Notes under the pieces: model-generated
Database searches by the model: none
The model's input: the letters and a program-made list of their open reading frames with translations, nothing else
What the model was told of the DNA's origin: nothing
Source of the DNA: Lepraria neglecta
Lineage: Eukaryota > Ascomycota > Lecanoromycetes > Lecanorales > Stereocaulaceae
Assembly: GCA_033220425.1 (NCBI GenBank)
Contig: CM065649.1
Location: 5,084,001-5,148,000 of the forward strand
Direction of reading: 5' to 3'
Length of the DNA stretch: 64,000 nucleotides
Program-made: the position numbers and the translations under genes
Part shown: in pieces, positions 35,871 through 48,526 of the stretch
Numbering within the stretch: the first letter of the stretch is position 1
How the letters are laid out: each line of letters begins with the position of its first letter

Positions 35871-37640
35871 CTTTAAGTACCCTCAAGGATAAGTACTATA
35901 CTAAAAGACCCTAGGGTACCTACCCCAAGCTCCTTAGGAGGGAGTAGATAATAATAACGCCCAACGATTGACGAAGGACTTAGTAGATATATTAAGATAG
36001 CCTAGCCCGACTTATACTATAGAGAGAGAGATAAGCTCGAGGGATAGCTATCCTAGATATTACTTTACTTGAAGTTCCAAGGGGACCTTATATCTATACA
36101 ATAATATCTAACCTTCGTAATTACCTACTTACGTAGAAGAGCCTAAAAGTAGGTTAATCTATTCCTAAAGAAGTATATAGAAGACGATAACAAGGACGGC
36201 GAAATTAAATTATAGATAGAGAGTATAGCTATATTTAGACTCGAAATCCGCCGTATATTCGGTCCGTTAAACGAAATCAACGTAGTAATATAAACTATTC
36301 AGCACTTAACTTAGAAGAAGTCTATATTAGAATATTCGACTTAGTTCTAGTAATATATAGTAAAGACTAACTAGGACGATAATATATTGATAACTATATA
36401 CCGGAGAGGTCTTAAAGATAATATCAAAGACGAACTTATAAGATCGGGGATTATTATTAATACCCTAGATAAGCTAATTAAAGAAGTAATCGAGATTAAC
36501 GATAAGTTATTTAAAAGAACTATAGAGAAGAGGTATAACGGAGGAGTTAGTAGAATAGAATACTCAAGCTTTTTTACTAAATCGAAGAGCTACCGCCTAG
36601 GATATAAAGGAGAATACGACCCTTACGGATATATACCTATAGAACTAGACTTTACGGAGAAGAAAGGAAAGTAAGCCTTTAGAGGGCCTATAAGGGGTAA
36701 GAAGTAGTAAGGGGTAAAGAAAATACTAAAGTATTATAGCTATAGCAAATCGGGCTACTTCGCTAGAGACTATAAGTCGAAAAATATAGTGTATCGATAG
36801 CAGCTAAACGTACTAGAGAGAGTATATACCTAGGATGATATAGACGATATACCTAAGGAGAATCTATCAATATAGGAAGAAGTCGAAGAAGACGTTAACT
36901 CCTAGTATAATAGGATAACGCAAGATGAATTTAATAATGAATCTAATAACGAGGACGAACTTATAGAGGACGTTGACTCGTAAACCAGAGTAGACCTAGA
37001 TATTAGAGACGGTAGTAGTACTTATAAGGAATCTAAGTAGGATTAGGAAGAAGAAGGGATAGACCTAGAGTAGGAAGAAGCCCTTAGTACGTTAGAAGCT
37101 AAGTAGGAAGATATATAACTACTAAGAAAATCAATACCTAGATCTACTACGTCTAAGGAAAAAGGAGAAAACTCTAAGGAACTATAATAGGATAATAAAA
37201 AACTGGACTATCGATAAGATTAGAATCATCGAAGATATAAGGAGTTACTATAGGAAGAATATGCTACGCTTTACTACGTATAGTATAGTACGCCAAGAAG
37301 TTATAGAAAAGGACTAGTAAAGAAAGCTTACTATAGATAAGACTTCTATTATAACTATAAGAAGAATAAATACGAATTTCATCTAGTAATAAAGAGACTT
37401 TACTAGTTCTTCCTAGGAAATAATATAGATTAGTTAGAACGCGTCAAGAAAGAGATAATATACTATCCGTATATAGAGAAATACTATCTAAAAGAATAGT
37501 ATGCCTGTTTATATTATAACTATACAGAATATATAAAGGAAAAATCCGAAGTAGGATTCCTACTCCCAGCGGCGAAGTAGATAGAATCTATATCGGAATT
37601 TCTATAGGGAAAAGAGTAATCCCTCGCGGCAGGGGTAGCT
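35871..37640 (+). pseudogene. gag region of element E
   Basis: An open stretch at 36387-36674 preserves the C-terminal capsid part (RRGLKDNIKDELIRSG, then RTIEKRYNGG and IELDFTEKKGK). The zinc knuckle at 36732-36773 has every Cys/His ligand replaced by Tyr. An acidic region follows to about 37200. Stops are frequent elsewhere. The same peptide blocks appear at 520-790 in element B, confirming homology. Confidence 0.78.
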
Positions 37641-40600
37641 ACGAGGAGATCAATATATTAACCCCTAAATAATATTTGTATTCCGCATAATACGATATAT
37701 ATATAAAAGTACCGATAATTATTAATAGACAGCGGACCGTTGCGATAATAGATTCTAGAGCTACTAGGAACTTTATCTCTCAGGACTTGGTATAATTAAC
37801 TAGATTACTAACTCGAAGGAAGTTATAATAGTATAACCTCTAGATAGCTAATAGGTTAATACTATTAACAGGAAAGGTAAACGAAGAGATATATTCATTA
37901 CCTATTATAATTCAGCGCTACTATAAGGAGATTACCTTTAATATTATTAGGATAGCTACCTATCACGTAATTTTAGGAATACCTTGGTTAAAGAAGTATA
38001 ACCTAATAATCGATTAGGCTTAAGGAGTACTCAAGACAGATAGATCTAGAAATATTACCAAGATCTTACCTACGTATTAATAGGGTTCGATAGTAGATAA
38101 GAAGCCGAACCGAAGACCGGTCGAGGTATATATTACCTTAGCTTCGTATAAAGATAGTACTAAATAGTAGTCTAACTCTATAGTTACTAGTAAAGGTTAG
38201 CGGGATAATAAAGTAAGAGTTAGAGGAGGAACTAATATACCCTCTATCCCTCGAGAATATAGTAAATAGGTATACTTATTCGAGGAAGAGACGAATATAG
38301 AAGTATTACCTAGGTACTAGCTATAGGATTATAAGATCGAACTCGAACCTAGTAAATAACCGATATTTAGACCTATTTATATATTATTAGAGAAGGAACT
38401 TAAGGTACTTCGCGGGTATATTAATAAGAACCTTAAAAAGGGATTTATTCGGGAATCCAAATTACTAGTAGATTATCCTATCCTCTTTATACTAAAGAAG
38501 GATAGAAGCTTAAGGCTATATATCGACTATCAAAAGTTGAACGATATTATAATCAAGAATAGATATCTATTACTAAATATAGGGGAGCTATAGGATCGGC
38601 TCGGTAAAGCAAAGATATTTACTAAACTGGATCTTAGAGGCGTATATAACCTAATTCGAATAAAAGAAGGCGAGGAATAGAAAACTACCTTCCGAACAAG
38701 ATATAGCTACTATAAGTATCTAGTAATACCGTTTAGACTCACCAACGCACTAGTAATCTGCTAAGTACTTATTAATAATATTATACGAGTATACTTAGAT
38801 CGAATAGCAATAGCGTACCTTAATAATATACTAATTTATTCTGAGAATAAGGAAGAATATATCAAGTATATATAGGATATTATCGAATACCTATTATAAG
38901 CGAAACTTCTCCTTAAACTAGAAAAGTGCGAATTTTATCGACAAGCGGTAGAATTTCTAGGATTTATAGTTAGCACGAAAGGTATTAGTATAAGCCTAGA
39001 AAAGATCAAAGCTATTGCTAAATAGCCTATACTATAGGACGTTAAAGTAGTATAAAGCTTTTTAGGTTTTGCTAACTTTAATAGGAAGTTTATTAAAGGC
39101 TACTCTAAGAAAGTACTACCTCTAATAGATATTATAAAGAAAGATATCGGGTTTATATAGGGAAAAGACTAATAAGAATTATTTAATATATTAAAGAAAG
39201 TATATATAGACCTACTAGTACTATATATCTTTTAGATAAACGAACTAGCTTATATCGAAATAGACGTATCGGATCTTGTAATTAGAGTATACCTATATTA
39301 AATAAAAGGCCAAAAGTAGTATCTAGTTACCTACTATTCAAGGAAGATATTAGTAGTAGAATAGAATTATAATATATACGACAAGGAACTACTTACCGTA
39401 GTATATATATTATAGAACTAGCGAGTATACGCGGAGAGCTACTTAGACTTAACTATCTTTACGGATTATAAGAACCTTCTTAACTTTATAATAATAAAAG
39501 AGTTAAATAGAAGATAAGTTCGATAGTTAGAGCTATTGGGTTAATATAAGTTTAAAATAACTTATACCCTAGGAAAAGATAATAGTCGAGTAGATGCCCT
39601 TAGCAGGCGATTAGACTATATAGAAGAGAAGAACGTTATAGAATAACTAATCCTAAAGAGAGAAGCGGACGGATCGCTAGTACTATACCAGGTATTAGTA
39701 GTAACCCTTTATATATTAGGACCTGATACGACTAATAGGATCGTAAAAGGCCAACGACGACGATATATTCGCAATAAATCTACGACAGGATTAGTAGGAT
39801 TCGGTATTGCTCAAATACTAGGATAAGACCTACTTGCCTAATATATACGTTAAAGAAGTAATCAGGGATTACTATAACGACCTATTACAAGGTCACCCGG
39901 GAGTATCCAAGATAATAGAACTCCTAGGACGAGGATACGCGGCGCTAAAGCTTCGAGCGCGCGTTGAACAATATATTAAAGAATATATCTAGTGCCAGCA
40001 AAATAAGGCGGTATAATACGCCAAGTACGGACAAATATAATTTACTCCCGTACCGGAATTACTATAGGATGATATTATAATAGACTTTATAGTTAAACTA
40101 CTACCTTCGAAGGACCCAGCTACGTAGGATACCTTTAACTCAATTATAGTTATTATAGATAAACTTACTAAGTATATAATTATAATACCTTTCAAAGAAA
40201 TATATAAAGTAGATTAGTTAGCCTTTATACTACTCGACAAGCTAATAAGGGATTATAGTATACCTAAGTCAATAATATCCGATAGAGACAAATTATTCAC
40301 GTCTAATTACTAGAGAACGCTAATAGTAGTAATTAGAACGAAACTCTAGATATCGACTATATATTATCTATAGACTAATAGATAAATAGAACATGCAAAT
40401 CAAATAATAGAAGTATACTTAAGGTATTATATAAACTAGAAGTAAGATAACTAGGTTTCGCTACTTCTAATAGTATAACTAGCGTATAATAATAAGAGGT
40501 TAGATATAATAGGCCTAATACCATTCTTTACTAATAATAGAAAGAATATAAATATATTTCTATAACCTAGAGAAGGACCTAATATAGAAAAAGCCTTAGT

Positions 40601-41100
40601 TAAGATAGAAGAGCTAAAGAATTTATATAAGGATATATAAAGATCTATCGAAAGCTCTAATACTAAGTTAAAGGAATAGATTAATAAGAAAAGAAAGAAT
40701 ATTCCTTAGCTAAAAAAGGGGGATAAAGTATATCTTCTAATAAAAAATATAAGAATAACGAGACTAAGTAAGAAACTAGATTATATTAAGGTCGAACTAT
40801 TCTTAATTAAAAGGATTAAGGGACTAGTTAACTATAAACTCTAACTTCTATCTAACGTAAAGGTATATCCGGTATTCTATATCTTACTCCTAGAGCTAGT
40901 AGACTCTAATATACCTCTCTAAGAGACGTTTTATTATAATATTAAGGAAGAAACAGAGTATAAGGTCAAGAGGATCCTAGATAGAAGAAATTAGTTCTAT
41001 CTAGTTAAATAGAAAGGGTATAATAAAATAGAAAATACCTAGGAACCTCTTAAGAACCTTGCGGGGAACTGTAGAGAATATCTATAAGAGTTCTATCGGA
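37641..41100 (+). pseudogene. pol region of element E with chromodomain
   Basis: The protease site near 37750 reads DSRAT. The reverse transcriptase has the IDY-KLND block near 38520-38545. Its catalytic box at 38816-38827 reads YLNN, so both catalytic Asp residues are lost, one more than in A-D. RNase H lies about 39230-39490 and the integrase about 39860-40700. The chromodomain at about 40945-41075 holds KRILDRRN and KGY, then ENT. TAG/TAA codons are frequent. A short minus-strand open frame at 40195-39989 is a shadow of the integrase. Confidence 0.86.
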
Positions 41101-41129
41101 GATAAGAGAAGACTAGTCGAAGTTCTTAG

Positions 41130-41575
41130 GGGCTTCTAGCCCGCCGAGGAAATCGAAATACTCGGAACTAATATTGAATATAAGGTTATCGGAGAACTGG
41201 GGGGAAGTTCGTTAATCCTCCTCTAACTCCCTAATATTCTAGAGCTCTCGCTCTACGATTTTCTGCTTCTAATCTTTAATCTTATTATATACCTTCTATA
41301 GCCGTAGTAGTTTAGATTAGGTTTCTTTTATTTTACCCTAGACTTTCTTTCGGTCGTTTTTAATACGACGTATCTCGGTAGACGATACTATAAGGTCGTA
41401 TTTCTTACCCCTAGTAATACAGCCAGAATAATAGTCGGACTCAGTACCTACGAGGTACTACTTACCGCTCGCGGCGTATTAAGAATAGGGGCGTATAGCA
41501 ATTTCGGATAAGCTCTGGGCTAGTTCTTTGTGACGGATTGTAGGATTATAGGATCGTTTAGTACGGCGAGGAGGT
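41130..41575 (-). pseudogene. Antisense accessory ORF of element E
   Basis: On the minus strand, from near the polypurine tract: RHKELAQSLSEIAI, YLVGTESDYYSGCITRGKKY, EIRRIKNDRKKV, then a coiled-coil-like segment ending VERELENIRELEED. The first Cys of the motif is Tyr in this copy, while GCITRGKK keeps the second. It sits between the chromodomain and the polypurine tract, as in A, B and C. A few TAG/TAA codons interrupt it. Confidence 0.7.
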
Positions 41576-41625
41576 ATAAAGGATAGATAGTTTCTCGGGA
41601 CGAGAAATCTGGAGGAGAGAGCTAG

Positions 41626-42035
41626 TATTAGAACTAGTAGGTTCTAATAGGACTATCCTATAGGATAAGGTACTATAGGCAGGACTAGTAACTGAAGCGA
41701 TGGGCGTAATGGGCTTAGAGCGACCATGGTGACCAAGAATAATGGGAGTAATAGGCGCAACGCGACCAAGGCGACTATAGGAGGCTTGGTAGGATTTCCT
41801 ATTGCTATATATAGAAGTACTTACTTACTACTTGGAGTATCGTGCTCAACTTCCTATTCAATTATTTACTATATACGATAGATCTCTTATACTAGGCACT
41901 AAATATATATTACTTGATTATATACCAGACCTACTTAGTATCTATTGAAGCCTGCTTTATACTCTTGTTGGTTACACCTCCATCCCTATTGAGAATCAAT
42001 CTATATACGACACCGCACGCAACGTGTTCGTAATA
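41626..42035 (+). repeat. 3' LTR of element E
   Basis: It is 410 bp, starting TATTAGAAC after the purine tract, ending TTCGTAATA, and followed by CTTAA. It is near-identical to the 5' LTR apart from transitions. Confidence 0.94.
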
Positions 42036-42040
42036 CTTAA

Positions 42041-43009
42041 TACTTATCTAGACTATTTAAGGCCCTTAATAAGTAAGCTTTAGAATCCGCCTTTATATTA
42101 TTTATAAAAGGCTACTACGACTCCTTATAACTAGTACGTAAATACTTATAAAGCTTAATTTTAAAGGTAAAATATAAGCTATATTATAAGTATTATATCT
42201 TAATACTTAAATCTAGTAAATTACTTATCTAAGACTAATACGACCTCGTCTTATTACAATATATCTTATTACCTTAATTATCCTAGCCGCCGTATCTATA
42301 TCTCTAGGTAGCTTTAGTAGTATTAAGATTCTAATCTTACTTATATAAACCTAGATAGGAGGTTTAAGTATTCTCCTATCTACTACCTTTATAATCGGCG
42401 TTTAAACGCTTATTCTTAGCCGTAGCCTAGTATATTATAACTATTAAGTAGTAGCTATACTACTACTATTAGAGCTCTAGAAACTCTAATTACCGCGTCC
42501 CCCTCCTAAATTTCCTAGTATACCTCTCCTAATAGGGGCGATCTAATTATATTAATAAATCTAATATATTTAGGCTAGTAATTTAGAATAGCTAAAAAGC
42601 TACTAGTAGACCTACGTTTAAGTAAGAATATAGAGAAGATTACTAGTCGTATTAATTATAAGTCTACTATTATTTTAGGTAAGTATTTTAACTATAAAAC
42701 TATTAATAAGGAGGAAAGTTAGTATTCTATTAATAGTAAGGTAGGAATAGTTATTAGTTAAATTTGTCTTACTACTATTAATACTATTAAGGCGAAGATT
42801 AATATCTATCTCTACTATTCTTTAGTAAATAAAGTCTTTAATTTACTTAATTTAGGCCTAATAATATAGTACTTATATTCCTATTATATCTACTAGCGTA
42901 TAACTATTATTTATACTTATAAGTATCTAGATTAGTAAGAAATATATTAATAATAGTACTATTCTTAGATATTCTAATAATCTATTATAACTTTAAATTA
43001 AGTTTATTA
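42041..43009 (-). pseudogene. Element G: decayed Gypsy-like pol, part 2 (N-terminal side)
   Basis: This is the minus-strand continuation of 33857-35455 on the other side of element E. Around 42330-42180 a Lys/Arg-rich segment with regularly placed Tyr/Ile at expected Cys/His positions may be the zinc finger that precedes the protease in some fungal Gypsy polyproteins. The call rests mainly on continuity across the CTTAA junction. It is very AT-rich, and no start or end can be set. Confidence 0.35.
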
Positions 43010-43625
43010 TCTTCTTATAATAATAGATTATACGGACTTTCGGAGCAATTCCGTACTTGTAGCCAATTAGAATAGCCCTATACTTCCCCTACTAACTGTC
43101 TTCTTCGGTTAGCGCGCCAAGTAAGAATATCAAAATCGAAATACGTATCGCAACTTCTTCGCAGTACTTCCCCGCGCCACACACGTTATATAATATCGAG
43201 ATAATTTCATAAGTTATGGAGCCAGTTATCTGCTTGCGTGCGTATCAAGAATTTTGAAAATCGGTCCATTTGCGCAATAGTTATAAGCAAATATACGTTG
43301 TCGCGATGTTTTGCTAGCAGCGCAAGCTCAGTGGCAAACGCCAAGCATTGAGCTTGGCGCCCCCGGACCCTGGAACATCAAAAGTTGAATGCGCACCGCA
43401 ACTTCTTCGCAGCAATGCCCCACACCATATACGTTATATGATATCGATATAATCCTATTGATTTTAGAACTATCTATACGCTTTCCAACACCGCTCGAAT
43501 TTTAAAATTTAGCTAAGACTTGGCTAAGGAAAGCGTTTTCTCCTAAGCTCTCCAGTTATAATAATAGCTATATATATTCTAATATCGCTAAAATTATTAA
43601 AATCGATCTATTTACGCAAAAGTTA
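43010..43625 (+). mobile_element. Helitron-like element, copy 3a (3' truncated)
   Basis: The 5' end TCTTCTTATAATAATAG follows an A. The body matches copies 2 and 4 for about 540 bp, then changes. A second 5' end begins at 43626, so the 3' hairpin of this copy is missing. Fewer internal repeat units are present than in copies 1 and 2. Confidence 0.7.
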
Positions 43626-44149
43626 TCTTCTTCTAATAATAGATTATTATAATATTCGGAGGTATTCTATATTTATAGCTAATTAGAATAGCTCTATATT
43701 CTATATTCCCTCTTTCGGCTAGCGCTTTTAACTACTAAAAGTTAAATATATATCGTAACTTCTTCGCAGTAATACCTCGCGCTATATACGTTATATAATA
43801 TTAATAAAATTCTATTAGTTTTAGAATAAACTATACGCTTTCCAACGCCGTTTGAATTTTAAAATTTAGCTTAAATTTAGCTAAGGGAAGCTCAAAAAAT
43901 ATATTTTGGCCTATAGAGTTCCCTAAAGCTACCTTCGTAGCCGCCCCCCAAATGCCTCCGAAGTACTAATATACTAAATCCTTTATAACTTTTGCTCTAT
44001 TAGAATTAGACCTTAACTTTATATATATAAAATATACTATAAATAGAGGGCTTTCTAACGCCGCTTAAATTTTCTAAATCGAGTATAAAATAAGCGAGAT
44101 GTAGCTCTTGTTACGGTAATCTTCTGTGAAGATTACGAGTACTAACTTG
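43626..44149 (+). mobile_element. Helitron-like element, copy 3b
   Basis: It starts TCTTCTTCTAATAATAG after an A, adjacent to copy 3a. It ends with the hairpin at 44116-44136, 13 bases and CTTG, followed by T. At 524 bp it has a single internal unit. It is strongly AT-shifted but its terminal hairpin is perfect. Confidence 0.78.
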
Positions 44150-44929
44150 TAAATAATATTAAGCTTATTCTTAATAATAGATATATCTATATCCTTAATA
44201 GAATAAAGGATTTTCTAAGTATACTTACCTAGTTTCCTTTAAGATATTATATCTTTTATTAAATAGTACTCGCGTAGGATAGTAGTAATTATAATATTAA
44301 TAAATTCCTTAAACCTCTTTATTAAGGCCCTTATTTATTTACCTATATTAGTATTATTTAATTTATACCTTATTAAATACTTCGCGTCTTCTAATAGCTT
44401 TATAACCTACTACTATAGGGTATTATTATAAAGATATATTTATAGATTTTCGCGGACTAAGATACCTTTTATATACTAGATAAAAAGGTATATATTATAA
44501 AAATGAATATCTCTCCTAGTATACTTAATTAGGGATCTACTACTATAAATAGACTTATTATTATATATTAGATTAAAGAAACCTATATCAATAGTATTCT
44601 ATCTATTAATACTACTACTTATAATAATAGAGTTACTACTAGACTAAGCTTTAAATATTATATATTATCTTAGTTATACTAAGGTATACTACTAATCCTT
44701 TATAGTATTTAAGTATTATTATCTAATAGTAAATAGAATTATATACTTTATAGTCGTTATTAAATTAAGTTTAAAAATAATAATCTATAAACTACCTTGT
44801 ATTTAATAGGACTAAGATCTTAATTATATAAATACTTTTTATATTATAAGTAAATACCTACCTTATTAACCCTTAGTATAAAGAACGCTAAAGAAATTTA
44901 ATATATTAGAAATAGTCTAATTTAGTAGT
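44150..44929. other. AT-rich sequence upstream of the LINE fragment
   Basis: No gene recognised. If the LINE call downstream is right, its reverse-transcriptase part should lie here, but I could not read RT motifs on the plus strand. Confidence 0.4.
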
Positions 44930-46920
44930 ATAGAAGTCGCCCTAAGCGCGAGTATATAAGTCCTAGGTTTATATATTGACTTGAAACTCCGCTAGGGCCT
45001 ATATATTACCTAGATTAAGGTAAGGGTTACTACCTAATCCTAGGCGCTTAAGTACCTAACGGGCTTAACCTAGGGCGCGACCTTCGCAAGATACAAGATA
45101 GTTTATAGTATAGTAGTCCGACTAATACTCACGTTCGCGGCCCTAATATAGTACTACCTAAAGGGAACGGCCGGCGCTATAGAAACCTACACGCGAACTT
45201 TAGTAGTGATATAGAACGACTACCTAAGGTTAGCCCTTAGCGCGTATAAGGCTACGCTAGTACCGGTACTAGAGGCGAAGGTAGCGACTCCCCCAATCTA
45301 GGTATAACTCGATAATCTTCTTCTAATAACAGATTATGAGGAAATTCGGAGCAATTCCGCACTTGTAGCCAATTAGAATGGCCCTATACTTCGAGACTTC
45401 TTTGCCTAAACTGCCTTCTTCGGCCTAGCGCCGCCAAGCAAGAACATCAAAAACGAAATACGTATCGCAACTTCTTCGCAGTACTTCCCCGCGCCACATA
45501 CGTCATATGATATCGAGATAATTTCATAAATTTTGGAGCCAAGCATGCGCTTTCCAATACCGTCAAAATTTTCAAAATCGGTCCTTTTACGCAAAAGTTA
45601 TGACCAAAAGAAGCGTTTTCGCGATGTTTTGCGGGCAGCGCAAGCTCGGTGGCAAATGCCAAGCATTGAGCTTGGCGCCCCCGGACCCTGGAACATTAAA
45701 AGTTGAATGCGCACCACAACTTCTTCGCAGCAATGCCCCGCGCCATATACGTTATATAATATCAACTTAATCCTTCAGATTTTAGAACTGACTATAAGCT
45801 TTCTAATACCGTTCGAATTTTGAAATTTGGCTAATATTTGGCTAAGGAAAGCTCAAAAAACATGTTTTTGCCTGCGGTTTACCCTAAAGCTGCCCCCGCA
45901 GCCACCTCCGCAACCGCCCCCGAGGTGCCCCCGAAGTACTAATACACTAAATCCTTAATAACTTTAGATATATTAGGGTTAGAGCTTAACATTATATATA
46001 TAAAATATACTATAAATAGAGGGCTTTCTAATTTCGCTTAAGTTTTCTAAATCGAGTATTAATTAAGCGAGATATAGCCGTTTTTACGGTAATCTTCTGT
46101 GAAGATTACGGGTACTCACTTGTCTAGTAATGAAATCCTAAGCGCTCTATAGTACCTACGCGAGTATAATAGCGGGGAATAAGAAGATCAGGTGCTAATT
46201 AAAGGGGAAGCGCGGTAGAATTAGACGCTAGGCCCTTACTCTAATATAGGAGAAGGAGAAATAGGCCCTATAGGAGCTTAAAGTTATAAGCTAGGATTAA
46301 GTAGTAATAGATACCTATTAAAAGGCCTATTAGTATAACCTAGTAAGGGATATTAAGGAGTTTTAGGGTATTAATAATATCTTAATAAAGGTAAAGGACT
46401 AGAAATAGCTCTAATAAAAGGAGTAATAAGAGGCCTACTAGGTAATTATCTTAGAGGAGAACTAGGCTTTAATAGTTAAGGGCCCTCTCTTAAGTAATTA
46501 TACTAACTACTATTAGGGTTTAAGGAAGGCGGAGAACTTACTAGTAACTTACCTTTATAATAGGAAAAACGACTTTAAGACTTTTTTATTTAAGGTTAAT
46601 ATCCTAAGAATCTAGGACTCTAAATATAATTATAGCTAGGTAAAATAGGATATAAAGTTTATCCTTCTCTTCTACCTAAAATTATAAGAGTTAAGATTAA
46701 ACTTAATTAAGGAAGCTAGAACTTATAGCTTCAAGGAGATACTAATTAAGTTAAGAGGTATTTATATAATAGCCTACTAGCTAATAAAAATAAGCTACTT
46801 AAAATAATTCTAACTTATTAAGCTCTAATTAGAGTAAATAAAACTCCCTTAAAAGATAGTCTTACTATTAAAATTAATAAAGGTATTAAAAATAAAATAG
46901 AAAAAGAAGAAGATAGTTAA
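44930..46920 (+). pseudogene. Tad-like LINE ORF2, C-terminal part, split by Helitron-like copy 4
   Basis: Before the insertion, a stretch near 45235-45315 reads AYKATLVPVLEA, then PPI and LDN, like the segment after the reverse transcriptase in fungal Tad/I-type elements. After the insertion, about 46530-46700 reads DFKTFLFKVNILRI, then a YNYS-VK-DIKFILLFY block, like the Cys-rich C-terminal zinc region with each Cys now Tyr. Joining the two sides at the A|T junction gives one continuous frame. Codons are RIP-damaged and 5' and 3' limits are uncertain. Confidence 0.55.
45316..46122 (+). mobile_element. Helitron-like non-autonomous element, copy 4, inserted in the LINE
   Basis: It is 807 bp, starting TCTTCTTCTAATAACAG after A (45315) and ending with the hairpin at 46089-46109, 13 bases and CTTG, followed by T (46123). 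The target can be rebuilt exactly as GATAA|TCTAG, which restores the LINE reading frame and shows no target duplication. This is the clearest evidence in the window for a Helitron-type insertion mode. It encodes no recognisable protein; open frames at 45406-45662 (minus) are repeat by-products. Confidence 0.82.
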
Positions 46921-48098
46921 AGAGTTATAAGAATATTACTAATTAAATATAATAAAAGATATAATCCTAGTAGAAAGGACTTACTAGGCTATCTAGTAAG
47001 TAAAATATTAGAGGAAAAGGAGGTAATAAGCGGAAGTTTTTAGCTATAAAAGGTTTCTTCTACGCCCTATTATAATAGGATATAGTAGCTTTACTACTTT
47101 CCTTACTAGGTAGATATACCTAAATATAAAAGACTACTCTTATTAGTATAAATAATACTAGAATAGGCGTATAGATAAATAAATAATTAACTATTAAGTA
47201 ATATAGGAGTTCCTTTACTAGGGTTTCCTACTATCTATTTTCTATTATATTATTACCCTTAAGATACTAGAGAGGTCTATTAATTAATTATTACTTTTCT
47301 ATATTATATTATAAGAAAGAATTATTTAGTATCTTTATAATCGTCTCTATAAGTCTTTATAATTCTATATCTCTTTCTATTATATTAAGAGTATTATATT
47401 TACTTATTAAAGCCTTTAATAGGTATACGACCTTATTCTAAAGGTAGTCGTTATTACTAAGAATTCCTATACTTTATCTAGGATATCTACTTCTACTAGA
47501 CTACTATTCCTCTAAAGGGGCCTTATTATTACTAAAATAGAACTTTATAAAGGCGATAATAGAGTTTCTTAAGGCCTAGATAATAAGCGTCTTATTACTA
47601 GTATCTAAGATTACGTATAATACCTTATTACGGTATCTTAAAGGGGTTAATAGCTAGGAAATCTTCCTTTTATCTTCGACTATTATTTAATAATAAAGCC
47701 TCTAAACTATAAGAGGATACTATTAATAAATAAAAGATTATATACTAATAAAACCTATCTACTACCTTAATTAGTAGTTTCCTCCTATTAATTATATAAT
47801 AAAATTTACTACTAGAATTATCAAGATTAATATATATTCTTTTTAAGAGGAAGTAGTAATTATTATAATTAAAGGAGATAATTATATAGTTAAGAGAGGA
47901 ATTATTATTAATACCTTATAATATAATTAAAGGAGACTAGAATTTAATACTCTTAATAATAGGTTAAGTCTTTTATATTTTAGCTTTAATTAACTACTTC
48001 TAAGATTTAAGAGAGTTATTTATATTATTAAGGGGTAATAAGGTACTTAATCTAGTAGATAAATGATAAGCTTAAAATCTAGATCTTAAAGCTTTTAC
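46921..48098. other. AT-rich region without recognised gene
   Basis: Low-complexity AT-rich DNA. A segment at about 47145-47195 resembles 55124-55180 (shared CTAGAATAGGCGTATA). Otherwise nothing identifiable. Confidence 0.45.
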
Positions 48099-48294
48099 TA
48101 TAATAGGAACCTATAGTAATATAAAATCAAGTATAGTAGTAGGTTTGTACCAAGACTAATTCTCGAGGAGTCTATAAGAGGGGGAGACGAAAACCCCCTA
48201 TTAAACAATAGGCACACGGGACTCGTAGCGCTAACGTACACCAAGCGTACTATAGTCGCGAGCCAACCAAGACTTTGCCGAGCCTTCTATTACA
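48099..48294 (-). repeat. 3' LTR of element H1
   Basis: It is 196 bp on the minus strand, with ends equivalent to TGTAATRGAAGG and GGTTCCTATTATA. It is preceded on the minus strand by the purine tract AGGAGGAGGAGG. Confidence 0.92.
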
Positions 48295-48526
48295 ATTACC
48301 TCCTCCTCCTAAGGGCTCGTCCTCGAGCCCTATTTCCTCAAGTATAGTATATATACTAATAGTAGACGTTTCTAGAGCGGTATATATAATTTCGTTATAC
48401 GGGAAGACTCGATAAAAACCTTTAAACCCCGGTAGGGAAACAAGGAAAAGAGTCTTCTACTACTATAGTTATACCAATAGTCAGGTATTTAGCTAAGCAT
48501 GTCATACGCTTCCCTAGTCGAATCGC

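Larger units (their letters stand above)
35461..42035 (+). mobile_element. Element E: complete Ty3/Gypsy family-1 element, TSD CTTAA
   Basis: Two 410-bp LTRs (35461-35870 and 41626-42035) are flanked by perfect CTTAA duplications (35456-35460 and 42036-42040). The polypurine tract GGAGGAGAGAGC ends just before 41626. The primer-binding region starts CTTTAAGTACCC at 35871. It is uninterrupted, 6575 bp long, and the only complete non-nested family-1 copy here, so it serves as the reference for reading A, B and C. Heavily RIP-mutated. Confidence 0.95.

Noticed and set aside
36387-36674. Stand-alone conserved ORF
   Set aside because: It matches element B's gag at 520-790 and sits between degraded gag parts, so it is a gag fragment.
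29938-46122. Autonomous Helitron with Rep/helicase
   Set aside because: No Rep or helicase motif was found in any of the five copies; all are short and non-coding.
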